From positions 1,860,001-1,924,000 of the forward strand of contig CM066288.1 of NCBI GenBank assembly GCA_033816765.1: DNA of 64,000 nt. Reading direction: 5' to 3'. The first letter of the stretch is position 1, and each line of letters starts with the position of its first letter. Origin of the DNA: Nothopassalora personata (taxonomy: Eukaryota; Ascomycota; Dothideomycetes; Mycosphaerellales; Mycosphaerellaceae). The notes below the pieces were generated by a model, which saw only the letters and a program-made list of their open reading frames with translations, ran no database searches and was not told the DNA's origin. A program made the translations under genes and the position numbers. Positions 1-10,391 of the stretch are shown in pieces.

Positions 1-1449
1 CGACCTTAGTTAACCTAATACGTAACGTTAACTAGTACTTCTCGCCTATCCTTTGCGTTCTAGACACCCTTAGTGTACGGTATTAACATGTCCTCGAGAT
101 CTCGCTCTCGTAGGCTTAATTTGCTTAGAAGAATAGGTGCATTATCTTTAGTAGCCTTTACGAAGAGGAAGGGCGGTGTAGCATAAGGACGTGTAAGCTA
201 TAGGCCTAGCTTATCCGCGCCTTCTTAAAAGACGAGGTTATAAAGCTAGGTTATCGTATCTACTACTTTAGCTAAAGACGACTCGTAGCGAGTCTATCGT
301 CCGGTAATTTACTACGCGGTAAGGAGCTTATGCGGCTAATACTCCTATGTCTTAAGGTCCCCCTTACGTTTAATAGTAAACGGCACCTTATATAGCTTAA
401 CGGATATTATTAGGCTAGGTCCCCTAGGCGGTTAAGATAGCTTTTCGGCTTTGCCCTAGACTAACGAGATAGAAACACTTGTGCTACGAGCCTTAATAAC
501 ACTAGTCCGTAGGCCCTAAGTAGCGCTCGACAACGGGTCAATTCTAGCATTACTAAGCTAGCAAACATAAGTCTACTTATTACGAGCGAGTACCTCATTA
601 GCCCGACTATAGCTACTCGCTACGAGTGATGTATAAAGACCGTATCCAGTAGTGCCGTTCGGTTTCGAAGGGGTCTCGGTACTAGGAATCGGCGATAAGG
701 GCAAAGGCGGACTCGTTACGGACTCGCTAGGCTCGATAAAGGCTAGGTTAGGTATACTACATTTACTATACCTTAGTAGATGGCCGTAGACCTCGCTATG
801 AACTAGAGAAGTCTTTACTAACTTATGCATATAAAGATCGTCCTAAGTTAGAGCTAACATAATGTTAGAAGTGGTAGGAAAAGACTCGTAGGAAAAAGGA
901 CGTAGGACGTAGACTCGTTACTATATAACCTATAATGGCTTACCGGCTTAAGCGAACAAGTCTATTGTTCGTTCCGTTAGCTCTAATCCGTTAAGGCGAG
1001 TAGGCGGTGTGTACTTAGCGAGTCCCTCTCTACCTCGGAGATATTACGTAGTCTCGTTTCGTAGATACTAATAGGCGTGGACATGCAATTTCTTAGGGCC
1101 TAGGCTAGGGCCGGCCTCGCTACCGTCTAGTATTAATAGATAGCTAGTAGTAGTAAGCTTCTTATTAACCTACTCTAGCGTTAGAGGCGGTAAGTATATA
1201 GTAAGGTCTACAAGGTATTAGCTACAGGATTTGTAGACTCGGTTAAGTAGAAGTAGTAGCGAGTCCGCACTTAAGCTATAGCGAGTCCTCCCTTAGCTAA
1301 GCTAGGACTCGTAGCTATAGTAGCGCTAGACTCGCTACTATAGACACCCCGGATTAACGTACCGTACTAATCGACTCGCTCCTTCTACTAGCGAAGCTCC
1401 TCGTCCTTAGGGTTAAGTAGATGCCTATATAGTCGTGCTCCTTTTAACT
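1..1449. repeat. RIP-mutated repeat DNA, left flank
   Basis: This stretch has no intact gene. CpA and TpG are scarce, TpA is very common, and TAG/TAA occur in every frame, the pattern left by repeat-induced point mutation in ascomycete repeats. The 8-mer AGCGAGTC or its complement GACTCGCT recurs many times. I could not assign the original element. The only longer open frame, 573-830 on the minus strand, has no recognisable domain and is probably chance. Confidence 0.75.
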
Positions 1450-1464
1450 CTAGGTAGTTATATA

Positions 1465-2223
1465 TTGATTGATTATTCCATTAACGTGCTATTTGAGTCA
1501 AAGACTATGCAACACGGGTCTCGAGAACGAGACCAAAATTTGAGAGAAGGAGAAAAGCCCCGTCGTACCCCGGACGTAAAAACTCCTTAAAAGATGCGAG
1601 CAACGCTCGCTATTCGAACCGTAAATCGAATATATTGCGGCGTAGTACGCGCGTACCCGGTAGTCGTGTCTTGTCGAGAATTGCGGTTTGTCGCCTTGCC
1701 CCGGGCGAGACAAGTTTTGCGCCCGTGTCTCGTTCTTGTTTTAAAAAGCCAAGCCGGCCGTACCCGTACGCACCGAGCAAAATCCCAAGAAACACCCGTT
1801 GCCTCTGTTTCAATCCAGTCGCGTTCTCCGGTCTCGAGTGTAGCTCCTCGGTCGCAGTGGCCTCGCTGTCGTCCCCCCTCGGCCTCTCTTGGTTCCAGCC
1901 GTGCAGTATACGTGGTTTGCGCCCCTAAACGCCTCTCTTGGTTCCAGCCGGCAGTTTACGTGGTTTGCCGGGACGACAGGTAGACAGCGCCTTCGTTGTT
2001 CGAGCGACGTGTACGCTATGTACGTCGCTTTCCCTTCTCGCAGTTCCGGAGTTCTTGTTTGTAGATTTTGAGCGTATCTCGTTCGTTCGGTTCGTCCGAC
2101 CTGTCTTTTCTTGTTTCGAGTCGAGTAGGCTTGTATTTTTCGAGAGAGAGAGTCTTAGTTTCTCTTCGTCGTAACGAAGATACTTACGTCGTCCGCCGCG
2201 TGAAGGCGCTCTCTATAGGACGA
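1465..2223 (-). mobile_element. SINE-like retroelement, copy 1
   Basis: This is a 759-bp element with its 5' end at 2223 and its 3' tail at 1465. It is flanked by a perfect 15-bp target-site duplication, CTAGGTAGTTATATA, at 1450-1464 and 2224-2238. In element orientation it starts GTCGTCCTATAG and ends GGAATAATCAATCAA. It is nearly identical to three other copies at 53,467, 58,439 and 61,425, and CpA/TpG are intact. Two near-repeats about 49 bp apart lie inside it (1882-1920 and 1931-1969). Several short open frames are conserved between copies but show no known domain. The variable-length duplication and short-repeat tail are hallmarks of LINE-driven retroposition; calling it SINE-like is inference. 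Confidence 0.85.
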
Positions 2224-2238
2224 CTAGGTAGTTATATA

Positions 2239-3540
2239 GGATATCCGGTATACCGTTTACATGCGATTCTAGGTTATAACGATAGATACGATAGCGGTTC
2301 CACTCGTTAACGAACGATAATATAACACTTCGAAGGATTGGAATATAGATAGTAGCGAATGCTATCCTATCTACGGCTAATGCTTCCTTAAAGAGTCCTA
2401 TTGTAATATACTAATTAAAGAGGTCTCTCTAGCGATTAAATATAGCCTTAGTACCCTCGCCTTACTAGTGTTCGATAGTTTAATTGCCCTTACTTAAGGT
2501 GTACTAGAAGGCCTTATCGAACGTAAGTAGATTACTAGCGAGTCGCTCTCGGACTCGTAGATAGGCATCGGCTAGTATAGGCGTCTTAACGCCCTAATTA
2601 GATCGTACGCGATTTAGTACCCTACTACCGTAATGTATTACTCTAATGTATTAAGTAAATATAGAGAACTTCGTCTTCGCTATAGGCCCTATGTAGTACT
2701 AGATAACCCGCCGAGAGTAGACGTTAATATAAGCGTAGATCTATATCTTAAAGCGCTTATATTTTAGAAAGGCATCGATTAACTAGACGTCGTTAGGACC
2801 TTCTACTTTTAGCCTCGTATGCCGCGGTGTTATAGGGTCTCGCATTATAGGATTGCGAGAGATAAAAGGAACAGGGTTAATCGCACGAGCGAGTGTCCTA
2901 ATACGGTCGCTAATAAAGTTAGCGAGTCTAGTCTACGAGTCTATAGACACCGAGTCTATCCTACCGTCTAATAATATAATAACTCTTACGTAGCTCTCTT
3001 ACTAGCTTACGATAGCCCTAGTCTTACTAATAGCTACTACTTATAACTTCCTAAAGGACTCGCTGTATCTTAGGCTCTATAGCTAGAGCTTGTTCTTTAC
3101 TAAGACTACGCTTTAATCTAATACCTCTTCGTAGCTCTTAATACTAGCGAAGGGTAAGGTCGAATCTATCGAGGCGGAGGATAGCATAAGACTCGCTATC
3201 GTCGAGGCTATATTTCTAGAATAGTTCCTCGACTCGCTAGCGTAGCTCGGCCTAGCGAGCCTAATTATGAGCCTAATTATCCTCGCGAGTCCCTCGCCAC
3301 TCTACGAGTCGCTAGCGGAGGGTCCGTTCGCTAATTCGAACACCGTAGAGATTAAAGAGGTTGTCTCGAATAGCTGCCTATGTAAATTCAGCGGCAGTCT
3401 ATAGCTCGATATCGATGCGAAAGGGCTCTAGATCGATCGCTAGACGTGGCATTGTATAAAGCAATGTAGCGAGTGTGCTGTTAGACAAATAGCGAGTCTA
3501 TAAGACAAATAACGAGTCTATAATAATGAGGATTGAGGAT
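2239..3540 (+). repeat. RIP-mutated repeat with unassigned plus-strand coding remnant
   Basis: The base composition matches the left end of the window. Between about 2,590 and 3,060 the plus strand reads as protein-like sequence if TAG/TAA are taken as former Trp/Gln codons, so this was once a coding element. I do not recognise the protein. AGCGAGTC/GACTCGCT 8-mers are again dense. Normal dinucleotide usage returns from about 3,540. Confidence 0.6.
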
Positions 3541-3758
3541 TGCGAATTTTGAATGCGGGTATTTGCCGGTTTTGTACGCCTAGGCCACTGTCACACCTCG
3601 GATGTCGACACCTCGAATGTGAATATTGAGATACCTACACCTCCAGGCTTCCGCCCCGTCACATAGAGCAGTATATACGCAATCCATTTCTTCCATATCA
3701 GACCCTCGCTCTGCGTTCTCTCATATCTCATGTGTCAAGTCTTCCAAGTCACGTCAAC

Positions 3759-4875
3759 ATGTTCATCTTTCGGCATGGTGGACGATATGCTGCATCGACC
3801 GGGCGCTCCGTTGCCACGAAACGATACGCGTCGAAGATTTCGATACCTTTCGCGCCGCCCCCCTTTCCAGTGATTGAGTCCTGTCCGAGTCCAACGTGTG
3901 GCTGTAGAGATGCACCAGCAGGACTGGATATCGAACGCGAACAGAACATCAACGGATCTGTGGCCACGTACGCCGAGCAGATTCTGATCAGTACGGGGCG
4001 TGACGACTGGAAGAGCAAGATAGAAGATGACGAGGAGGCAGTCTTGGTCAGACAGCTGAAGAAGTATCTGACAAGAGGCGGCAAATATGCTGATGTGCGT
4101 AGGAGATGCATGTCTACTTGTATCATAGAAACTGATAAGTATACGGTAGCCATATTACAATGTCATGATCACGAATTCTTCCTTTCGTCCATCCACAAAA
4201 GCTTCACCACCTGACGGCAGTAGAGCGCTTGCGTCCGATACAGCAGCGTCACCATCTCCTAGAGTAGCATCTACAGACACCGCGCCCTCGGCCTCCGCAT
4301 ACCTCCTGCCCAGCTTTCGGTACATCCCCACCATACCCACCGACGACACCTCCATCGAATCCTTCATCAAAGCCTTCATCCTCCCCGAGAAGCTCCACGA
4401 CTCCTACTCATCTCTCCCTCCTGAGCAACGAGCCAACCTCCTCCGACAACCACAACACCAACACCATTTCAAATCCCTCCCCGTAAACGACGTCCTAGTC
4501 CTCGTTTGCGGCCACGGCAACCGAGACGAACGATGCGGAAAGCTAAGCCGCGTCCTCATACCCGAATTCGAAGAGAAGCTTCGGGCACAGAACATCGCCC
4601 TCGGAGATGTCCCGGGGACGGGCCAAGAGGATGGCATGACGGCGAAGGTTGCGTCGATTTCACATATTGGTGGGCATAAGTGGGCTGGCAATGTGATTAT
4701 ATATATCCCGCCGAAGTATGAGGGCCATGCGCTGGCTGGGAAGGGGATCTGGTTCGGAAGAGTCGGACCGGAGCATGTTGAGGGGATTGTGAGGGAGACG
4801 GTTGTGGGGGGCAAAGTTATTAGGGAGTTGTTTAGGGGTGGGGTTGCGAGGGGTGGGGAGGTGTTGAGGCTCTGA
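3759..4875 (+). CDS. AIM32: Aim32-like sucrase/ferredoxin-like thioredoxin-fold protein, mitochondrial
   Basis: Two exons, 3759-4094 and 4150-4875, joined across a 55-bp GT-AG intron, encode 353 residues. The join restores a conserved ADPYYNVMITNSSF segment. The N-terminus (MFIFRHGG, then many Arg/Ser/Ala and no acid residues) looks like a mitochondrial presequence. The sucrase/ferredoxin-like family motifs are present: CGHGNRDERCG with Cys near residues 232 and 241, and SHIGGHKWAGN with His near 284 and 288. In yeast, Aim32 is a mitochondrial [2Fe-2S]-type thioredoxin-like protein linked to redox quality control; that role is carried over from the family. A Cys-rich CPSPTCGC segment lies near the N-terminus. 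An upstream GTG at 3732 is in frame, but 3759 is the first ATG. Confidence 0.88.
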
Positions 4876-5392
4876 GGTGGCGAAACGGTGTTCTTCAGCT
4901 TCCTGGCGCTGGTTGATCTGGTGGAGACGTCCGCGATCATCGTGACCTCCGTACACATCATCTCGGGCTCACCTTCCGTCAAGGGCTGAAACCTCTCAAA
5001 TCCGGCGTCGTCATAATCAAGTTGACAGAGGCAATCGGGAACCGCAGCTCGATCAGTAAGAACTCGTCGTTTCCTGCCGTTTGTTACAATCAGGCTCAAG
5101 CGTACTCTTTCCGTGTGGCGGACCTGTTCCCGGCAACGACTCTACAAGACAAGCCGCTTCATAGTGATGAACTCCCATAGTAGTTTGCTGGACGGCAGGC
5201 AATAGATCAAAGCAGTAAGCTCACGATGCACCGAGCGCTGGGTCAAAGTTATCTGCTTTACTGAGGTCGTTCCAACTGACATTCGCGTTCTGGCGGCCCA
5301 TTCCTTCTTCACATCACTCTGCCCTGCCGAACCGACGATTGTTTCTGTACATCAAGCACTCTAGGCGCAGTGATATCACACTCGTTCCCAAC
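4876..5392. other. Intergenic, nothing recognised
   Basis: Ordinary unique DNA between the AIM32-like gene and the next broken gene. I see no RNA gene, repeat or convincing reading frame. Confidence 0.6.
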
Positions 5393-6449
5393 ATGGACGC
5401 CAACCAGGATTGGCAGCTCGTCACGCTAATCGGCGATGGCCTACTTACCGTGGAGTTCAAGGTGATAAAAGCCAAAACAGCTTACGATCAAGCTCTGGCC
5501 CAGCGAATCATGCTAGAATCTTCGGAAGCTATTCTCAACGAGAATGCTCATGTATGTCTCCCTCCTCTCCTCCAGGACCAGCATCTTATTGACTAACACT
5601 AGGAAGCAAAGCTAAGCAAGCAACTTAGCGAAGTCGCCCTCCAAGAAGCGCAGCTGAAAAGCGGCGAGGATTTGGAGATCGATGAGGCCAGCGAAGACCT
5701 ATACAGCATCACCTCAAGGAAGACTTTGTCCAGGTGTGCTTCAAGTCCAACGAGAGGGGAAGAATGTCGGCCAAGTTGTCGAGAGACACCTCACTCCTCA
5801 ATACGCTTGAAATATTCGGAGAGATGATGCAGAGGAAGTCGGAGCACTATTGCCTGCTGTATGGGCCGATACGTAAGAGAGCGTAAGTCCAGCCGGAAGT
5901 CTGTCAGCAATGATCATGACTGATAGTTATAGCTTAATGTGCAACATGACAATTACTGCCACATCGTTCCGGCTTCGACTACTGCTACTCTGTCAAATGC
6001 CAAGCCCTCGAAGGGGGCATCGGTCGCCAGCGAAGCTCCATACTAACAGTCAGAGCACGTCGAGGAGGACTCCACTTCCCATCACAACATCAGCGGTACG
6101 GACGCATCCGCGGACTGTGAGACCGGGTTCTTCGCTGCTCCCTGTTTCCTGGTGTAGAGACCGTCGAACCACGAACAGCTTCGAGGCAAAAGTTCGGCAG
6201 CGGACTCACGATGAACGACGATGGCTCCACACGGGAGATGATCGAAGCTGAGCGTGGACGTCTCTTGGAATCATTGGGTCTTTCATGCAGAGAGCTCCTG
6301 AGTGAGCTCCCCGAGCCAAATGTCTTGCTTGGGGAAAGACGTGGATACCTCGCAAATTTGTGAGAGTTGTGGAGACATTGGAGAATATTTGCAAGTCGTT
6401 CCCGACGATGGGACTATTTGGGAGGAGGAGAGGACTCAGAGGAGGATGA
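5393..6449 (+). pseudogene. Frame-disrupted hypothetical gene
   Basis: An ATG at 5393 opens MDANQDWQLVTLIGDGL and a helical, Ala/Glu-rich stretch. A plausible short intron follows, GTATGT near 5554 to CACTAG near 5604. The reading then continues as EAKLSKQLSEVALQEAQLKS and switches frame near 5,700-5,715. The protein-like text beyond (DFVQVCFKSNERGRMSAKLS) is in another frame with no splice sites to explain the jump. More protein-like blocks in shifting frames run to a stop at 6447-6449, including MNDDGSTREMIEAERGRL and a following GLFGRRRGLRGG end. The family is unknown. It is either a decaying gene or a gene with sequencing indels. Confidence 0.4.
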
Positions 6450-7028
6450 TATGGCGAATTCGAGGCTTAGGTGCGGCGACATCCCGAGTATTTTCTGAGG
6501 CGATTGGTGAAAGGCGGCCGTTTATGGGAGACCGTTCGCGATGCACGAGAAGGTGTGTAGTCTAGGGGTGCTCTTTTCGGCGGGAGTCTGCGGTCATGGA
6601 AATGCTTTGGCCAGCATACATCGTTAGCTCCACTCCGCTTTCTCCGGTGTAGAATGGATCTGCATACACGAAGGAGAGAAACAATCTCGCGAGACAGGGG
6701 AAGTTCAGAGGCTGTATCTGCCTTGATGAGGAAGGAAGTGAAATTTCGCATTCCTCATTCATTCCTTACCGACACGCCATGTTCTTGCTTGCTGACCACC
6801 CTCGGTATGCTACAGTAGCAAACTTTGCCTCTGCGCCTTTACTCAGTAATGATCCCTCCGCAGGTCTCTATACTGGCGTGGAGAATTGGGAAGCGATATT
6901 GCTCAAGTCTACCAAGTAGCCCTACTTTGCCATATCCCCCGCCGCTCCGTCGCTTCTAGTGATCACCGACTGCGCTTTGTCCTTGATTGCTCTCGCCCTG
7001 ATCTGTTCTTCTTCTAGTGTAGTTACTG
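6450..7028. other. Intergenic, nothing recognised
   Basis: No convincing coding sequence, RNA gene or repeat. The short open frames on both strands show no domain and overlap one another. Confidence 0.5.
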
Positions 7029-7794
7029 CTAAAGGCTGGCTTCGATGATGTTCTGCTGGCTGGTCTGTTGAGGAGAAGGGTCAAAGTCTGGTCCAACGAC
7101 TCCGACCATGGCCGCTGCGATGTCCACGAGCTTCTTCCACTCAATCTTCACGAAATCGAACGGTACCAGAGCTTCGGGAATAGACTGACCCAGATATGGC
7201 TGTCCCTCCCCGTCCTTGGACAGCCCGTGGAAGTTTCGGCCTTTGAGTTCCACCTGGTTGCAGCTGATTTGCTCCAACTCGCAGCTGGTGATCTCGATAT
7301 CCTCCAGGTGGGTGTTGAAGAGCTTGATGGAGCTCAGATCGGTATCGGTGATGTGGACGTTTCGCAGGATGCAGCCCTCGATCTCAACGTTGTAGCAGAC
7401 GCCACCTGCGATCACGACGCCGGAGGTGAAGCTGCCCTTGATGCTCACGTCGATCGGATCGATGTCGATGTACACGATATCTTCTCCGCCGTTGGTGTTG
7501 CTGCCATTGATAAGCTTATCCTTGCGGCGGGCAGGCTTGATAGCCGGCTCAGCGACCTTGGTCGGCTCTTCATCGCCACCGGTAAGCAGGTCGTCGTGAC
7601 GCTGATCGCTTCCCAACGTCAGTTATGTAACATACTTGCAATATGAATACTCACTCGTCTGCAGCTCTTCCTTTGCCCTTGTCAAGCTTGTTGACGGTCT
7701 CTGACACGGCATCCTGGACCACGGGGCTGCTTGCTGAGATATCGGTCGCGGCAACGGCGGCTGGCACATCAGATGATGACGAGGAGGTGGCCAT
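7029..7794 (-). CDS. Hypothetical protein with beta-helix-like repeat core
   Basis: Exons 7655-7794 and 7029-7608 join across a 46-bp intron (GTGAGT to GGGAAG on the minus strand) and encode about 239 residues. The N-terminal third is low complexity, rich in Ser/Ala/Asp. From about residue 80 a series of short strands follows with regular spacing of small and hydrophobic residues (VYIDIDPIDVSIKGSF, then GCILRNVHITDTDLSSI and HLEDIEITSCELEQI). This resembles pentapeptide or right-handed beta-helix folds and may form one; that is inference. The start at 7794 is the first ATG in frame. Open sequence runs further upstream to 7974 without an ATG, so an extra 5' exon is possible. Foldback DNA lies just upstream of the gene. 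Confidence 0.65.
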
Positions 7795-8009
7795 CTCCTG
7801 CGGTACTGATTTAGCAGCTGCTCGTGCTGCTCGTGCTGCTGGGTGGTCCACATAACGCGGAGTTGCAGACTCCAGTGGCGGCGGTGGTGGTGAAGGATGA
7901 TCGATAATGCCTGATTGGGAACAGATGCATGGTGTCTCCGGGCAGGTGCAGACCAACAGCTGCTTCTTGAGCACGATGATGACCAGTCGCTCTTTACGAC
8001 TTCTTTATA

Positions 8010-8068
8010 TACTACTATTATTTAATATACTCTACTAGCTTATACGAGTATATTAAATAACAGTAGTA
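8010..8068. repeat. Long inverted repeat (foldback)
   Basis: Arms of 23 bp at 8010-8032 and 8046-8068 pair at 22 of 23 positions around a 13-base loop. The single mismatch is a T/C difference. Confidence 0.85.
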
Positions 8069-8377
8069 CGTTTTAATCCTAACGACTCGTAGCTCGTAGC
8101 TTATATAGATTGCGAGTAGGTAAAGAGTAGCTCGGGGAGCAAGGACGATATAATAAGTAAGATAGGGCTTATCTAAGATATATAATACGGATATATAGTC
8201 GAGAGCCGATATTCGGAGCAATATCTTTATACTATAGTGTATTTAGCATCTACAGAAACAATAGTTAACTCTATTATAGGTGCAAAAAATTCACTTTTTG
8301 AACCTATAGCTAATATACCTATCTTTTTGTACCCTATAATATGCCCTAAGTTAAAGGCTAAAGATTGCTATAATGTG

Positions 8378-8485
8378 TCCCTATAGCAGTAATTTGGCAT
8401 CCCTATAAGTCCCTATAGGAGTAATTTTTGTATAATGATCCCTATAGCAGTAATTTCTAACATAATTGTCCCTATAGGAGTAATT
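8378..8485 (+). repeat. Four tandem 18-bp motifs, about 30-bp period
   Basis: TCCCTATAG(C/G)AGTAATT occurs at 8378, 8410, 8439 and 8469. The variable base alternates C, G, C, G, giving a higher-order period of about 60 bp. A partial copy (CATCCCTATAAG) lies at 8398. Arrays like this occur in subterminal regions of DNA transposons; the parent element is not identified. Confidence 0.8.
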
Positions 8486-8486
8486 C

Positions 8487-9200
8487 ACCGGTCGTTGATT
8501 CAACCCCAGCAGGAGTCAACATGAGCATATGCAAAGTGTACAACCGTTTTGCCATTGTATGGCCTTTAAGTCTTCTTTTTGAATTTGCCATCGTCCCAGT
8601 AGCCGCGCTCGTCCAGCGCTACAGGTCGCTGCCGTCAAAGTCATGGACTACGCACCGGTCCAATGCGGTGACGCATTTGTGAGTACCCATCACCAACTAG
8701 AGTGGTCAATAGTATTCGATGTTGGCTCTAACGTGTCTCTCGAGAGTCTGCGCTTCGATGCTCACCACTCTCCACCTCCATGCCATAGCTGTATCTGCGT
8801 TCGTCTAGCTCTTCGTCTACAGGCACTCACTTTTACCTCTATGAGCTACCATCCTACCCACGGCCCCATAGATCTCCAATGATCAAACAGCAGGATCGAT
8901 AGCCAATGTGCCTCTGCTGGGCCAACAGAAGCCATTTTGTAGGGCCGCCCAAGACGTCAGTGCAGATTTGTCAATTTCGGAAGTGTTTGTGCTTCACCCA
9001 CTCCTCTACCGTCTTTGATCCGCAGTCTTTTGCCAACAAGGGCTGTGTGAAAGCTGCAGTATCTACGGTCCGCGGTGCCACCCCTGCAGTATAGGATATG
9101 ACTCCTTGCATGAATCCCAAGTTCCAAGCGGAAACTTGCATTCCTTGACTCACACCTTACCTTCATATACATCTACCTCATACAACATAGCACCTTCCCA
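8487..9200. other. Intergenic, with a possible short coding remnant
   Basis: Mostly featureless. On the minus strand, just above about 8,566, a short protein-like end (LDERGYWDDGKFKKKT then stop) can be read, but an in-frame stop precedes it and I could not join it to an upstream exon. It may be the end of a decayed gene. Confidence 0.35.
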
Positions 9201-9272
9201 GCTCCCGTAGCTCAACGGCAGAGCGTGCGATTGCAGCTCGCAAGGTTACTTGTTCGAATCAGGTCGGAAGTT
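9201..9272 (+). tRNA. tRNA-Cys (GCA), no intron
   Basis: A full cloverleaf can be drawn. The D-arm stem is GCTC/GAGC, the anticodon stem TGCGA/TCGCA with loop TTGCAGC (anticodon GCA), and the T-arm ACTTG/CAGGT with loop TTCGAAT. The acceptor pairs 9201-9207 with 9265-9271, with one C-A mismatch and a G-T wobble at the end. The discriminator base at 9272 is T, as usual for tRNA-Cys. The internal promoter boxes are intact. Confidence 0.93.
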
Positions 9273-9495
9273 TCTATTTTCGTCCCTTTTCATGTCCGTC
9301 GCGAAGTTCCTGCAAGCACAATCATTTTCCAGGCTGTTAGTGATGCTCGGCCGCACGTAGAACTGTCGATACTGCTTCGAAGGCTTGAGCAGAAAATAAG
9401 TTTAGTCATCTATCGTCAGAGATCCTCATCGATCGTGACCGTGCATCATTCAAATTCCTCGTCCCAAACCCACAGGCATACATATCCCCACGCCA

Positions 9496-10007
9496 CTACA
9501 TAATCAACCTCCACAAGCGATCCAAACAGCATTCACAGCGGTAACGGCCATTGATGTAATCATTCGAGAAGAAGTATCCAAGGCCATTACCATCGTAATC
9601 TTCAGCAGCTTCTTCGCCGCGCGGGATGAGGGCCAGGGAGGCGGCGGGTCTGAAAGGGAATTGTGTTTTTAGGTTGAGACGGTGTAGTATGGAAGAAGGG
9701 GGAACGCGTACGTCTGACCAGCTTCGGCGCGGGCTACGATGGCTGCGGCGTTCTAGGGAGATGTGGATGTTGGTCAGGGTGTCGGAGTGTGGTGGCGTGG
9801 TGAGTGACGTACGTCCTCAGTCAGGACTGGGAGGGCTGCCACGCCAGTGATGCCGATGGAAGCAAGTGCGAAAATGGGGAGGAGGTTGAACTTCAGGATG
9901 GCTGTCAGTGTAGAGCGTCAGCGTCCTGTAGAAGTTGATGCTGTTTGTTCATGTAGCGTCTATATGAAGGGACGAATACTTGCTGAGCTGCTTGATGGTC
10001 CAGACAT
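9496..10007 (-). CDS. Small protein with signal-like segment, four exons
   Basis: Exons 9980-10007, 9813-9901, 9712-9752 and 9496-9649 join in phase across introns of 78, 60 and 62 bp, all GT-AG. They encode about 103 residues. A hydrophobic stretch near the N-terminus (FNLLPIFALASIGITGVAAL) is followed by PVLTED, resembling a signal peptide with a short lead. The mature part is acidic and Gly/Asn-rich and ends with RYRCECCLDRLWRLIM, which holds three clustered Cys. I recognise no family. The first exon is the weakest part: an alternative ATG at 10014 reads in the wrong phase for this splice. It could be a secreted or membrane-anchored protein. Confidence 0.5.
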
Positions 10008-10391
10008 TGATCATGAGAAGGCGGCAGAGTTACACATCTCGCTCACACCACACAGGCCAAGTTTGCCGCGAAGGACTTTTTTCGTCGACGGCCTGAAAGA
10101 CGAAGCATTCCTCGTCCTTTGCCTCGTTTCGAATGTCCATCAGAATAGAACAAGCCGTCGGAATATTGAAACATCCAAAGCTGTTGGTCAGCCTACGGGT
10201 CGCCTATTGTTGCTTGAGTGTAGTTTGGTCATCCTGCGCTCTGAAGTAGTCCTTGCACAGGAACGCGAACGATGACCAAGCGGCCGAGCAATCAGAGAGC
10301 ACCTGCTGTACTGCGATAGTGAACCTGCCTGAACAGGCTGAACAGCAAACGTTGATCATATGCACATATCCTGATAGTAAGAACCAATCGC
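10008..10391. other. Intergenic, nothing recognised
   Basis: Short spacer between two minus-strand genes. Nothing supportable was found. Confidence 0.5.

Larger units (their letters stand above)
7985..8486. mobile_element. Small AT-rich RIP-like insertion relic
   Basis: This 0.5-kb patch inside the gene island has the TpA-rich, CpA-poor look of the flanks. It contains a strong foldback at 8010-8068 and ends in four tandem copies of TCCCTATAG(C/G)AGTAATT that stop exactly where normal DNA resumes. It is probably a decayed non-autonomous DNA element. Confidence 0.5.

Noticed and set aside
1594..2310. Open frames inside the SINE-like copies as protein-coding genes
   Set aside because: They repeat in all four copies, change frame with the G-run length, use many overlapping frames on both strands and show no domain. 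They follow from element identity, not coding selection.
7068..7646. Long plus-strand frame across 7068-7646
   Set aside because: It is the antisense shadow of the 7029-7794 gene, whose spliced product is more protein-like.
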